DNA from: Chloroflexota bacterium
Lineage (GTDB): Bacteria > Chloroflexota > Anaerolineae > Aggregatilineales > Phototrophicaceae
Reading direction: 5' to 3'
DNA: 64,000 nucleotides
Assembly: GCA_026708115.1 (NCBI GenBank)
Contig: JAPOVL010000039.1
Coordinates: 1-64,000, forward strand
Shown here: piece after piece, positions 8,307-16,276 of the stretch
How positions within the stretch are numbered: the stretch's first letter is position 1
Layout: each line of letters starts with the position of its first letter
Notes under the pieces: generated by a model
What the model was told of the DNA's origin: nothing
Databases searched by the model: none
What the model saw: the letters and a program-made list of their open reading frames with translations, nothing else
Program-made: the position numbers and the translations under genes

Positions 8307-9075
8307 TATTTTGGAGTTGCGTGACTTTGTTGGATTTACTGAGGTAGTTGCAGGTAAGTTATGCAAATTTCGCTAAAGCAGCGATCTGTAGGGGCGACAT
8401 ACCATGTCGCCCGAAACCACATGTCGCGGCGGCAGCGGGCGACTCACAGAGTCGCCCCTACGGCCGACTCTTATTTTGGAGTTGCGTGACTTTGTTGGTC
8501 CTGCTGAGGTAGTTGCAGGTAAGTTACGCACGAAAATTAACCACATAGGCACAGAGCACACAGAGAAAAACCAACAAAGGAAACTATTTTGCGGGCGGCC
8601 TGGCGCCGCGCGTAGGTCGCGCCGACACTGACCGGCGGCAGCGGGCGACCCGGCGGGTCGCCCCTACGGCCGACTCTTATTTTGGAGTTGCGTGACTTTG
8701 CTGGATTTACTGAGGTAGTTGCAGGTAAGTTATGCAAATTTCGCTAAAGCAGCGATCTGTAGGGGCGACATACCATGTCGCCCGAAACCACATGTCGCGG
8801 CGGCAGCGGGCGACTCACAGAGTCGCCCCTACGGCCGACTCTTATTTTGGAGTTGCGTGACTTTGTTGGTCCTGCTGAGGTAGTTGCAGGTAAGTTACGC
8901 AACGAAAATTAACCACATAGGCACAGAGCACACAGAGAAAAACCAACAGAGGAAACTATTTTGCGGGCGGCCTGGCGCCGCGCGCAGGTCGCGCCGACAC
9001 TGACCGGCGGCAGCGGGCGACTCACAGAGTCGCCCCTACGACCGACTTTTATTTTGGAGTTGCATGACTTTGTTG
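8307..9075. repeat. Tandem duplication, about 371-bp period, two copies
   Basis: Direct comparison shows the block starting GAGGTAGTTGCAGGTAAG at 8341 repeats at 8712 (offset 371), and the downstream block GGCCGACTCTTATTTTGG at 8462 repeats at 8833. After one inserted A near 8901 the offset becomes 372. The copies differ by only a few substitutions, plus a swap of the hairpin interior (GACCCGGCGGGTC versus GACTCACAGAGTC). Homology begins about 8307, where CGACTCTTATTTTGGAG also matches 8678. Each unit carries two GGGCGA-type hairpins and CACAGAG motifs. It contains no gene. Confidence 0.88.
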
Positions 9076-9208
9076 GTCCTAGGGCGCAGAGGGTTTATTG
9101 GCCACAGAGGCACAGAGGGCGCAGAGCGTTATGTTTCGGGCGACTCACAGGGTCGCGCAGGTCGTGTAGACACAGCCAGTCGACATAGATCTTCGGGAAT
9201 GGGGTGCT

Positions 9209-9237
9209 TTGGCAGGCGAAATCAAGTGTGGTATGCT
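9209..9237 (+). promoter_or_regulatory. Predicted sigma70-type promoter of the chaperonin-like operon
   Basis: TTGGCA (9209-9214), a 17-base spacer and TATGCT (9232-9237) fit the housekeeping consensus with one and two mismatches. Transcription would begin near 9244, leaving a leader of about 100 bases before the ATG at 9343. It lies just beyond the tandem repeat. Prediction only. Confidence 0.5.
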
Positions 9238-9342
9238 TACCAGCGTTCGCTTGCCGACGGGCATTCCGCGAAAGCCGAATCACGTTGCTCGCGCGTCTGA
9301 GGAAGCGACCGGACTTAGCCAATCGGAATTCACGCGGAATCC

Positions 9343-10950
9343 ATGCCCGTTCCAAAAGTCATACACGAGCCAGGGACGCAAGAAGCGATTCGCCGCGGCG
9401 TAGCCGTCTTGGGCAATGCCATTCGTCCGACGCTGGGTCCCCTGCCCCGACGCCTGGTTGCGCAAAACCAGGCGAAGTTCGAGTTGCTGGATGACGGCGG
9501 CATCATCGCCAGGCGCATTATCGCGCTGGCAGACAGAGAAGATGACGTCGGCGCCATGCTCTTGCGGCAGGTATTGTGGCAGGTGCATCAGCAGGTCGGC
9601 GACGGCGCGGCCACAACCGCCGTTCTCTATGAGCGCATATACAAGGAGGGTCTGCGCTTCATCGCCGCCGGCGCCGACGCCATGCGGCTGCGCGCGAGCC
9701 TAGGGGACCTGCTGCCGCAGTTGAGCGATTCCCTGCTCTCCCAGGCGCGGATCCTGAGCGATGCCAAAGAACTCGAGGGGATCGCCTTTTCTGTCTGTTA
9801 CGACGAGGAAATGGCGGCTGCCCTGGGCGAGGTGATCGACACAGTGGGTCAATACGGACAGGTCGACATCCGCGCCGGTCACGGACGCGGTATGGAAGTC
9901 AACTATGTCGATGGCGTCTATTGGAAGGGCGGCGCCCAATCCAAAGAGATGCTGCGCGGTACGGCGCGGCTGGTGGCCGAGATGGCGGACGCGGCGATTC
10001 TGGTCACGGACATGGACATTGAAGAACCCCGCGAACTGGTGCCGCTGATGCAATTGGCGCTGCGCAGCAAAATCTCCAAGCTGCTGTTGATCGTGAAATC
10101 CATATCGGAAACGGGCATATCGGTGGTGCTCGATGATCGTTTGCGCAGCAAGATTCAGACGGTCGTGGTCAAGATTGACAGCTATCTGCAAGACGAAATG
10201 CTCCAGGCTTGCCAAGATGTCGCACTGCTGACCGGCGGCAGACCCGTATTAGGCGCCGCGGGGCAATCGCTGGAGGAAGTCACTGATGGAGACTTCGGCC
10301 ATGCCCGCTGGGTTTGGGCGGACGACAAGAACTTCGGCTTCGCCAGCGGCGAGGGCGATCCGATCCAGATTCGGCGCCAGGCGCGCAGGCTGCGGCAAGC
10401 TCACGCGGAGGCAGAAGACGACGATGATCGCGAGCGCCTGCTCAGGCGATTGGGAAAACTGAACGGCGGCGTGGCCACGGTGCAAGTCGGCGGCATCGCC
10501 GATGATGAGATCAAAGGGCGCAAGGAACTGGCGGAACGCACCGTGCGCGCTCTGCGGCTGGCGCTGGCGCAGGGCGTGATACCGGGTGGCGGCCTGTCGC
10601 TATTGAATTGCGGACGCAGCTTGCTGGAGGCCGCCGGCGAGCAAGAGAGCCCCGAAGCGCGAGCGGCGCGGCAGATCATGGCGGCGGCGCTGGAAGCGCC
10701 AATACGTTGCCTGCTAGATAACGGCGGTTACGACGCCAGCGAGATCCTGGCGCAGCTGGCATCATACGACGGGCGAACTGGCTTCGACCTTATGCACGGC
10801 AAATTCGTCGATATGGCGGAGGCTGGCGTTTTTGACGTGGCGCAAGTGCAGGTCGAAGCGCTGCAACGCGCGGTTACAAGCGCGGCGCTGGCCTTGACAA
10901 TTGATGTGCTGGTTTTGCATCGCGATCCGGAAACGATGACGGAGCCCTAG
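9343..10950 (+). CDS. Divergent GroEL/Cpn60-like protein with altered ATPase residues
   Basis: The 535-residue protein aligns with group I chaperonin GroEL over its length: IRPTLGPLPRR (GroEL VKVTLGPKGRN), LLDDGGIIARRI (KDGVSVAREI), VGDGAATTAVL (AGDGTTTATVL), ALLTGGRPV (ATLTGGTVI), GGVATVQVGG and QGVIPGGG. Asp51 and Asp87 match GroEL Asp52 and Asp87. However, the ungapped 36-residue block from VGGIADDEIK to GVIPGGG puts Arg399 at the position of GroEL Asp398, the residue needed for ATP hydrolysis, and Thr89/Thr90 are replaced by Ala. The GGM tail is absent and no GroES gene is nearby. It is the first gene of a probable operon with a propeller protein one base downstream, a fucosidase and two MFS carriers. 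It is unlikely to be the housekeeping chaperonin; a specialised or non-cycling role is inferred. Confidence 0.88.
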   Translation: MPVPKVIHEPGTQEAIRRGVAVLGNAIRPTLGPLPRRLVAQNQAKFELLDDGGIIARRIIALADREDDVGAMLLRQVLWQVHQQVGDGAATTAVLYERIYKEGLRFIAAGADAMRLRASLGDLLPQLSDSLLSQARILSDAKELEGIAFSVCYDEEMAAALGEVIDTVGQYGQVDIRAGHGRGMEVNYVDGVYWKGGAQSKEMLRGTARLVAEMADAAILVTDMDIEEPRELVPLMQLALRSKISKLLLIVKSISETGISVVLDDRLRSKIQTVVVKIDSYLQDEMLQACQDVALLTGGRPVLGAAGQSLEEVTDGDFGHARWVWADDKNFGFASGEGDPIQIRRQARRLRQAHAEAEDDDDRERLLRRLGKLNGGVATVQVGGIADDEIKGRKELAERTVRALRLALAQGVIPGGGLSLLNCGRSLLEAAGEQESPEARAARQIMAAALEAPIRCLLDNGGYDASEILAQLASYDGRTGFDLMHGKFVDMAEAGVFDVAQVQVEALQRAVTSAALALTIDVLVLHRDPETMTEP

Positions 10951-10951
10951 G

Positions 10952-11866
10952 ATGAGCGAAGAGCGCGAGCCGGCGATGGCAGACCGGACTTATGCGGTAG
11001 CCGAAGTTGAGGGCGCTTATTTTGTAGGGCGACAGAGCGGATTGTATCGCCTGGCGCCGTCAAATGGCGGGGCGCGCAATCTTTATCGAGGCTGGCAGCC
11101 CGAGGCTGAAATCGCGACGCTTGACATCGCCACCTCGCCGCGTTACGGCAAAGATGGTTTGATAATGACCGGCATCAACGGAGGCGTGGCCCGCAGCGAA
11201 GATGGCGGCGCAAGCTGGACAGCGCTGGCGATGCGCATGCCGGCGCCACTTGTGACTTGTCTGGCGCTTTCGCCGAGTTTTGCCAGCGACCGCCGGGTAT
11301 TGGCGGGCAGCTATGAGGACGGCATGTTTCTCTCCGACGATGCCGGGGAGAGCTGGGCGCCTTTCAACTTTGGTTTGTTCGATCATAACATTTTTTGTCT
11401 GGCGCTTTCGCCGGACTTCCCCGTCGATGGCCTAGTCATGGCGGGCACGAGCAGCGGCGTTTACCGCAGCGCCAATGGCGGGCGGCTGTGGGCGGATCTG
11501 ACCATGCCGTCCGGTGACGAGGCGGTGCTTAGCCTGGCGTTCTCGCCCGAGTATGCCGACGACCGTACGATCCTGGCCGGTACCGAGTCGCAGGGATTGT
11601 TGCGCTCGGACGATGAGGGCTTGACCTGGGAACCGTTTCACCGGTGCGAAGGCGCGGTCAATTCGATCGTGTGCCTGCCGACCGTGGCTGGGCTGGCGAT
11701 CCAGGTCGACGATTCGGTCTTGGCCTATGAGACCGGCGACGGCAGGTGGCGGCAGGTGGCGGCGGCGGGGGTGCATGTGGCCGCAAAAAGCGAAGACGGG
11801 CGAGCCTTGCTGCTGGGCATGGCGGATGGCAGCGTGCGACGAATCTTGATGGAAGCTGAGGAATAA
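10952..11866 (+). CDS. Asp-box (BNR/sialidase-type) beta-propeller protein
   Basis: The 304-residue product shows repeated Asp-box motifs S-x-D-x-G-x-x-W: RSEDGGASWTAL, LSDDAGESWAPF, RSANGGRLWADL and RSDDEGLTWEPF. They alternate with strands such as VTCLALSPSFASDRRVLAGS and IFCLALSPDFPVDGLVMAGT, the style of BNR/YCF48/VPS10-like propellers. No signal peptide or catalytic sialidase residues are evident, so it is probably a cytoplasmic binding or assembly protein rather than an enzyme. GGAG precedes the ATG, which sits one base after the stop of the chaperonin-like gene. A start at Met9 (10976) is possible. The tight pairing suggests a partner or client of the chaperonin-like protein (inference). 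Confidence 0.8.
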   Translation: MSEEREPAMADRTYAVAEVEGAYFVGRQSGLYRLAPSNGGARNLYRGWQPEAEIATLDIATSPRYGKDGLIMTGINGGVARSEDGGASWTALAMRMPAPLVTCLALSPSFASDRRVLAGSYEDGMFLSDDAGESWAPFNFGLFDHNIFCLALSPDFPVDGLVMAGTSSGVYRSANGGRLWADLTMPSGDEAVLSLAFSPEYADDRTILAGTESQGLLRSDDEGLTWEPFHRCEGAVNSIVCLPTVAGLAIQVDDSVLAYETGDGRWRQVAAAGVHVAAKSEDGRALLLGMADGSVRRILMEAEE

Positions 11867-11870
11867 GAGC

Positions 11871-13265
11871 ATGACATTTGAACCCACAATCGAATCGGTT
11901 CGCGAGCATCAAGTACCGGATTGGTTTATGAAGGCCAAGCTGGGCATCTTCGTTCACTGGGGCTTGTATTCGGTACCGGCCTGGGCGCCGCATGGCGGCG
12001 ACATCGGCGAGGTATTCGAGAGCGGCGACATGAGCGACTGGTTCCGAAACAATTCCTACGCCGAATGGTACCTGAACACGCTCAAATTCCCTGACAGCCC
12101 GACGCGCGCATATCACGACCGGCATTACGGCAGCGGCTTTTCCTACGACGATTTTGCCGCCGGTTTCAATTCGGTGCTGAGGCGCTGGCAACCGGAGGAG
12201 ATGGCGGGGCTCTTCAGCGAGGTCAAGGCCCGCTATGTCGTGCTGACCTCGAAGCATCACGATGGCTTCACCTTGTGGCCGAGCGCGTATCCCTGCCCGC
12301 ACAAGACGGATTACCGGACGCGGCGCGATGTCGTCGGCGAGTTGACCGAGGCCGTACGAAATCACGGGATGCGTATGGCGATCTATTATTCGGGCGGCTT
12401 GGACTGGGCGTTCAACGATGCGCGCATCGAGCAGGTGCAAGATGTTTGGGGCACGATCGTACAGAGTCCGGAGTTTGTGGAATACTCGGTGGCACATTGG
12501 AAGGAATTGATTGACCGCTACCAGCCATCAATCATGTGGAACGACATCGGTTATCCGAAGGCCGCAGATCTGGGCGAGCTTTTCGCCTACTACTACAACA
12601 GCGTGCCCGAGGGCGTGATCAACGACAGATTCACGCAAGCCCGCAATCAGACGCCGGCTGCCGGCGAACCGCTGACGCCGCCGCGCGGACCTCACTACGA
12701 CTACATCACGCCCGAATACGCCACATTTGACGAGATTCAGGAAGTGAAGTGGGAGTGCTGCCGCGGGATCGGGCACTCCTTCGGCTATAACCGCGACGAA
12801 GGCGACGAGCGGCTGCTGGCCGAAGACGAGTTGATCCACATGTTCGTCGATATCGTCAGCAAGAATGGCAATCTGCTGCTGAACGTGGGACCGAGAGCCG
12901 ATGGCAGCATCCCGGAAAACCAGGCGTCCCGCCTGCGCGCCCTGGGCGCCTGGCTGGACCGCAACGGCGAAGCGATCTTCGATACGCGTCCCTGGCGCCG
13001 CGCGGATGGCAAGACAAGTCAGGGCTTGGACCTGCGCTTCACGGCAACCGATGAGGCGCTCTATGCGACGCTGCTGGGCAGTCCCAGCGAGAGTGAAGTC
13101 AGCATTGAGGGGCTGGAAGCGCCGCCCGGAGCGCGCGTTCAATTGCTGGGCCATGACGCCGATTTGACCTGGCGCCAGAGCGGGGCTGACCTGGCGATCC
13201 AACTGCCGCAGGACTTGCCGCTGGCGCAGGCGCATTCGCTGAAGATCTCGGGCACAGGCGCGTAG
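11871..13265 (+). CDS. GH29 alpha-L-fucosidase (paralog 2)
   Basis: The 464-residue protein carries GH29 landmarks: WFMKAKLGIFVHWGLYSVPAW near the N-terminus, VLTSKHHDGFTLWPS, the nucleophile segment SIMWNDIGYP with Asp225, SFGYNRDE, and GNLLLNVGPRADG. A C-terminal beta-sandwich-like region of about 100 residues follows (LYATLLGSPSESEVSIEGLE). No secretion signal is visible, so it probably acts in the cytoplasm on imported oligosaccharides. Only four bases separate it from the propeller gene, and the next gene starts one base after its stop, so it lies in the middle of the operon. This variant keeps the longer second loop region (HYDYITPEYATFDEIQEVKWE) seen in fucosidases acting on larger glycans. 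Confidence 0.93.
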   Translation: MTFEPTIESVREHQVPDWFMKAKLGIFVHWGLYSVPAWAPHGGDIGEVFESGDMSDWFRNNSYAEWYLNTLKFPDSPTRAYHDRHYGSGFSYDDFAAGFNSVLRRWQPEEMAGLFSEVKARYVVLTSKHHDGFTLWPSAYPCPHKTDYRTRRDVVGELTEAVRNHGMRMAIYYSGGLDWAFNDARIEQVQDVWGTIVQSPEFVEYSVAHWKELIDRYQPSIMWNDIGYPKAADLGELFAYYYNSVPEGVINDRFTQARNQTPAAGEPLTPPRGPHYDYITPEYATFDEIQEVKWECCRGIGHSFGYNRDEGDERLLAEDELIHMFVDIVSKNGNLLLNVGPRADGSIPENQASRLRALGAWLDRNGEAIFDTRPWRRADGKTSQGLDLRFTATDEALYATLLGSPSESEVSIEGLEAPPGARVQLLGHDADLTWRQSGADLAIQLPQDLPLAQAHSLKISGTGA

Positions 13266-13266
13266 C

Positions 13267-14577
13267 GTGGCCAGGAAAATCGACGCCTTTGTCGCCAGGA
13301 ACTTCCGTTGGAATTTCTCTGTCAATCTAATCGACATCACCTTTATCACGCTGGCCTTCAGCGTGATCTCGCGCGAGACGATCACGCCCCTGCTGGTCAG
13401 CAACTTGACCGATTCCAAGATCGCCATTGGTCTGGTGCCGGCGATTTACAGCATTTCGTTTTATTTGCCCCAGTTGTTCGCGGCCAATCACGCGGAACGC
13501 CTGAAGCGCAAGCTGCCCTTTGTGATGTTGATTGGGGGCGTGCTGGAGCGCGTGCCTTATCTCTTTGCAGGTTTTGCTATTCTGCTCTTTGCCAAGAGCG
13601 CGCCGCTGCTTGCCCTGCTCTGCCTGTATCTGGTGGTCGGCTTAGGGGCCTTCGGCGCCGGCGTGGCCACGCCAGCCTGGTTCAGCATGATTGGCAAGGT
13701 CTTGCCCGTGAATCGGCGGGGGATATTCTTCGGGCTGAGCGCGGGCTTGGGCACGCTGATGGGCATCATGGGCGCTTATTTCGTCGGCATCATCCTGGAT
13801 GACTTCGACTATCCGCAAAACTTCGCCACCCTGTTTTTGATCGCCGCCGTCTTCATGGGCATTTCCTGGATCGGCTTGTCGCTCAACCGCGAGCCGGAAA
13901 GCCCGGTGGTCAAAAAACAGATTTCGCAGCGGCGCTATTTCAAGCAGTTGCCCGGCATCCTGCGAGGAAACCACAATTATCGTCGCTTTCTGGTCAGTTA
14001 CTGCATCAGTCGTCTGAGCTTGATGGGCACCAGTTTTTTCATCGTTTACGGCAATGACAACTTTAGCTTGAGCGGCGCCGATGTGGCCTTGCTGACCGCA
14101 GTTCTGATCGGCAGCGAGGCGGTCATGCAATTGGCATTGGGCTGGCTGGGCGACCGCCGCGGGCACAAACTGAATTTGATGATCTCCGGCTTCGCTATCG
14201 CGCTGGCGGCGCTGGTGGCGATCACCGCGGGCGATCTCTTGAGCCTGATACCGGCTTTTGTCCTGCTGGGGGCGGCGCTGGCCAGCGACCGCATATCCCA
14301 CTTGAACATCGTGCTGGAATTTGCCGTGCCGGAAGATCAACCGACCTTTATCGGCTTGACCAATACGCTGCTGGCGCCCGTCACGTTTTTTGCGCCGATT
14401 TTGGGCGGCTGGGTGGCGACGAGCTTTGGTTACAACAGCTTGTTCAACTTGACGCTGCTTTGCGGCGTCGCGGGTGGGGCGCTGCTGGCGCTTTGGGTCA
14501 AGGAGCCGCGCCATATCGCGCCGAAACCGATGTCTGTACTCGAGGATGACGCAGCTGGTGGCAAAAGAAAAAAATAA
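13267..14577 (+). CDS. MFS transporter (tandem paralog A)
   Basis: The 436-residue protein has about twelve hydrophobic segments and the MFS loop motif GDRRGHKLNL between helices after LGWLGDRR. It starts with GTG at 13267, one base after the fucosidase stop. It is a close paralog of the next gene: both share NFTVN/NFSVNLID-like starts, SKIAIGLVPAIYSISFYLPQLF, TPAWFSMIGKVLPVNRRGIFFGL, and QPTFIGLTNTLLAPVTF. MFS carriers move solutes by facilitated diffusion or proton symport across the cytoplasmic membrane. Operon position beside a fucosidase suggests sugar or oligosaccharide transport, but the family also includes drug efflux proteins, so the cargo is open. Confidence 0.88.
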   Translation: MARKIDAFVARNFRWNFSVNLIDITFITLAFSVISRETITPLLVSNLTDSKIAIGLVPAIYSISFYLPQLFAANHAERLKRKLPFVMLIGGVLERVPYLFAGFAILLFAKSAPLLALLCLYLVVGLGAFGAGVATPAWFSMIGKVLPVNRRGIFFGLSAGLGTLMGIMGAYFVGIILDDFDYPQNFATLFLIAAVFMGISWIGLSLNREPESPVVKKQISQRRYFKQLPGILRGNHNYRRFLVSYCISRLSLMGTSFFIVYGNDNFSLSGADVALLTAVLIGSEAVMQLALGWLGDRRGHKLNLMISGFAIALAALVAITAGDLLSLIPAFVLLGAALASDRISHLNIVLEFAVPEDQPTFIGLTNTLLAPVTFFAPILGGWVATSFGYNSLFNLTLLCGVAGGALLALWVKEPRHIAPKPMSVLEDDAAGGKRKK

Positions 14578-15850
14578 GGCGGCAGCGTCCCAGGCAGATG
14601 GCCTCGCCGAGAAAAACCTCAACTGGAATTTCACGGTCAATGTGCTGGACAACATGTTTTATGCCCTGGCGATCAGCCTGGTTTCCAAGGAAACCATTAT
14701 GCCGCTGCTGGTCAGCCGCCTCACCGATTCGCCGCTGGCCGTCGGTCTGATCCCGGCCATATTCAGTTTGTCCTTTTTGCTGCCGCAGCTCTTCGTGGCC
14801 AACCACGCCGAGGGACTCAAGCGAAAACTGCCCTTCGTCCTCTTATTGAGCGGCTTGCTGCAGCGCTTGCCCTATCCCTTGATCGGCTTGGCGCTGCTGT
14901 TCTTCGCTGTCGGCGCGCCCGAGCTAGCTTTGGCGCTGTTCTTCATCGGGATTGCGACAGCGGCATTTGGCGGGGGCGTGGTCACGCCGGCCTGGTTCAC
15001 CATGATCGGCAAGGTCGTGCCCGTGCGGCGGCGGGGCATTTTCTTTGGGCTGGCCGATGGCGGCGGCATGTTCATGGGGATCATCGGCGCGTATTTTGTG
15101 GGCCTGATTCTAGATCAAGTCGCATACCCGGGCAATTTCTCGCTGCTGTTTATGATTGCGGGCGTCGTGATGGCGATAAGCTGGGCGTGGCTGGCTCTAA
15201 CGCGCGAACCGGAAAGCGACGAAGTCAAGCCGGCGATTCCCTTGCGACATTATTTCAAGAAACTGCCGAGTGTGCTGCGGCGCCATGACAATTATCGCCG
15301 CTTCCTCATCGCCTATGCGCTGGTTCACCTGAGCATGATGGCAGTGAGCTTTTACATCGTGTTCGCGGATACGGCCTTCGATCTGGGCGGCGCGGATGTG
15401 GGATTGCTGAATGCGGTTTTCATCGGCAGCCAAGCCGTGATGCGCCTGGCATTTGGCTGGCTGGGCGATCGCTGGGGGCACAAACGAAATCTGGCGCTTT
15501 CGGCGGCGGGCATGGCGCTGGCCGCGTTGCTGGCGCTAATGTCGGAAAACGTGATTGGGCTGCTGCCCGCCTTCGTCTGCCTGGCCTGCGCCATTGCTGC
15601 CGACGGCGTGTCTCATTTCAATATCGTGCTGGAATTCGCGTCGCCGGCCGAGCAACCGACTTTCATCGGTTTGACCAATACCTTGATCGCGCCGGTCACA
15701 TTCGTGGGACCGGTCTTGGGCGGATGGATCGCCGCGACCTTCAATATCGAGGCGCTATTTGTCATATCGCTAATTTGCGGTATCGTCGGCGCTGCTTTGC
15801 TCCGGTGGTGGGTAAGAGAGCCAAGAACGGCGCAAAGGTCCATGGCATAG
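14546..15850 (+). CDS. MFS transporter (tandem paralog B)
   Basis: The start chosen is the ATG at 14546 (MTQLVAKEKNKAAASQ), which overlaps the end of paralog A by 32 bases; an earlier ATG at 14474 would add an arginine-rich sequence read out of frame from paralog A and is rejected. The 434-residue product has about twelve membrane segments, GDRWGHKRNLALS, TPAWFTMIGKVVPVRRRGIFFGL and QPTFIGLTNTLIAPVTF. The strong similarity to the preceding gene along the full length shows a tandem gene duplication. Overlap implies coupled translation, so the two could act together or have diverged in substrate. It closes the operon that begins at 9343. Confidence 0.87.
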   Translation: MTQLVAKEKNKAAASQADGLAEKNLNWNFTVNVLDNMFYALAISLVSKETIMPLLVSRLTDSPLAVGLIPAIFSLSFLLPQLFVANHAEGLKRKLPFVLLLSGLLQRLPYPLIGLALLFFAVGAPELALALFFIGIATAAFGGGVVTPAWFTMIGKVVPVRRRGIFFGLADGGGMFMGIIGAYFVGLILDQVAYPGNFSLLFMIAGVVMAISWAWLALTREPESDEVKPAIPLRHYFKKLPSVLRRHDNYRRFLIAYALVHLSMMAVSFYIVFADTAFDLGGADVGLLNAVFIGSQAVMRLAFGWLGDRWGHKRNLALSAAGMALAALLALMSENVIGLLPAFVCLACAIAADGVSHFNIVLEFASPAEQPTFIGLTNTLIAPVTFVGPVLGGWIAATFNIEALFVISLICGIVGAALLRWWVREPRTAQRSMA

Positions 15851-15894
15851 CCGGATGATGACTCCAAGCACGTCCGGGACATTATCTACGCACA

Positions 15895-16215
15895 GCAATA
15901 AGTGCAAGTTAGTCATGCAAAAACCACTGAACACAGAGGACGCAGAGAATACCAAGGGAGAAGACTGTTTTGCGGGCGACCTGATAGGTCGCCCCTACCG
16001 CCGACTTATATTTTGGAGTTGCATGGCTGTGATGGTCCCACTGAGGATACAGAAGAAAGCGAAAGTAAGTTGCGAGAATTCTGCGCCTGTATACCCCAGC
16101 GCGGACCCCCTCCCCAACGCACTGGGTAGGGGCAGCGCATTCGGTAATTCTACGATTAGATCCGGATCCTTCGCTACAATTGAGAATTTCTGGCATTCCT
16201 ATATTGGCGCTACTG
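15895..16215. repeat. Composite dispersed repeat upstream of the third fucosidase
   Basis: This fills most of the 426-base gap 15851-16276. It contains AACACAGAGGACGCAGAG, the hairpin GGGCGACC-tgata-GGTCGCCC at 15974-15994 followed by CTACCGCCGACTTATATTTTG, GAGTTGCATG, and later GGGGCAGCGCATTCGG, CCTTCGCTACAATTGAGAAT and GCATTCCTATATTGGCGC. Blocks and order match 7965-8250 and the tandem repeat. No gene is seen. Confidence 0.65.
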
Positions 16216-16276
16216 AGAACAAGAGACCGATGCTCAAAAGGGCAAGGGGGCAATTGAGAATGAGACAGGAGTCAAC

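Noticed and set aside
8307..9075. Possible CRISPR array
   Set aside because: The unit is about 371 bp and the intervening sequence is repeated too, so there are no unique spacers; no cas genes are present.
8404..9188. Several short frames of the type GRLTESPLRPTLILELRDFV
   Set aside because: They are translations of the tandem non-coding repeat, recurring wherever the repeat does; no ribosome binding sites.
9343..10950. Archaeal-type (group II) thermosome
   Set aside because: The sequence aligns without large gaps to GroEL motifs (TLGP, LTGG, GVxxGGG in GroEL positions), so group I ancestry is favoured.
13642..14655. 337-codon minus-strand frame opposite the first MFS gene, and 48461-49558 opposite the dehydratase
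   Set aside because: Gln/Arg-rich or His-rich antisense products of membrane and enzyme genes; no family match seen.
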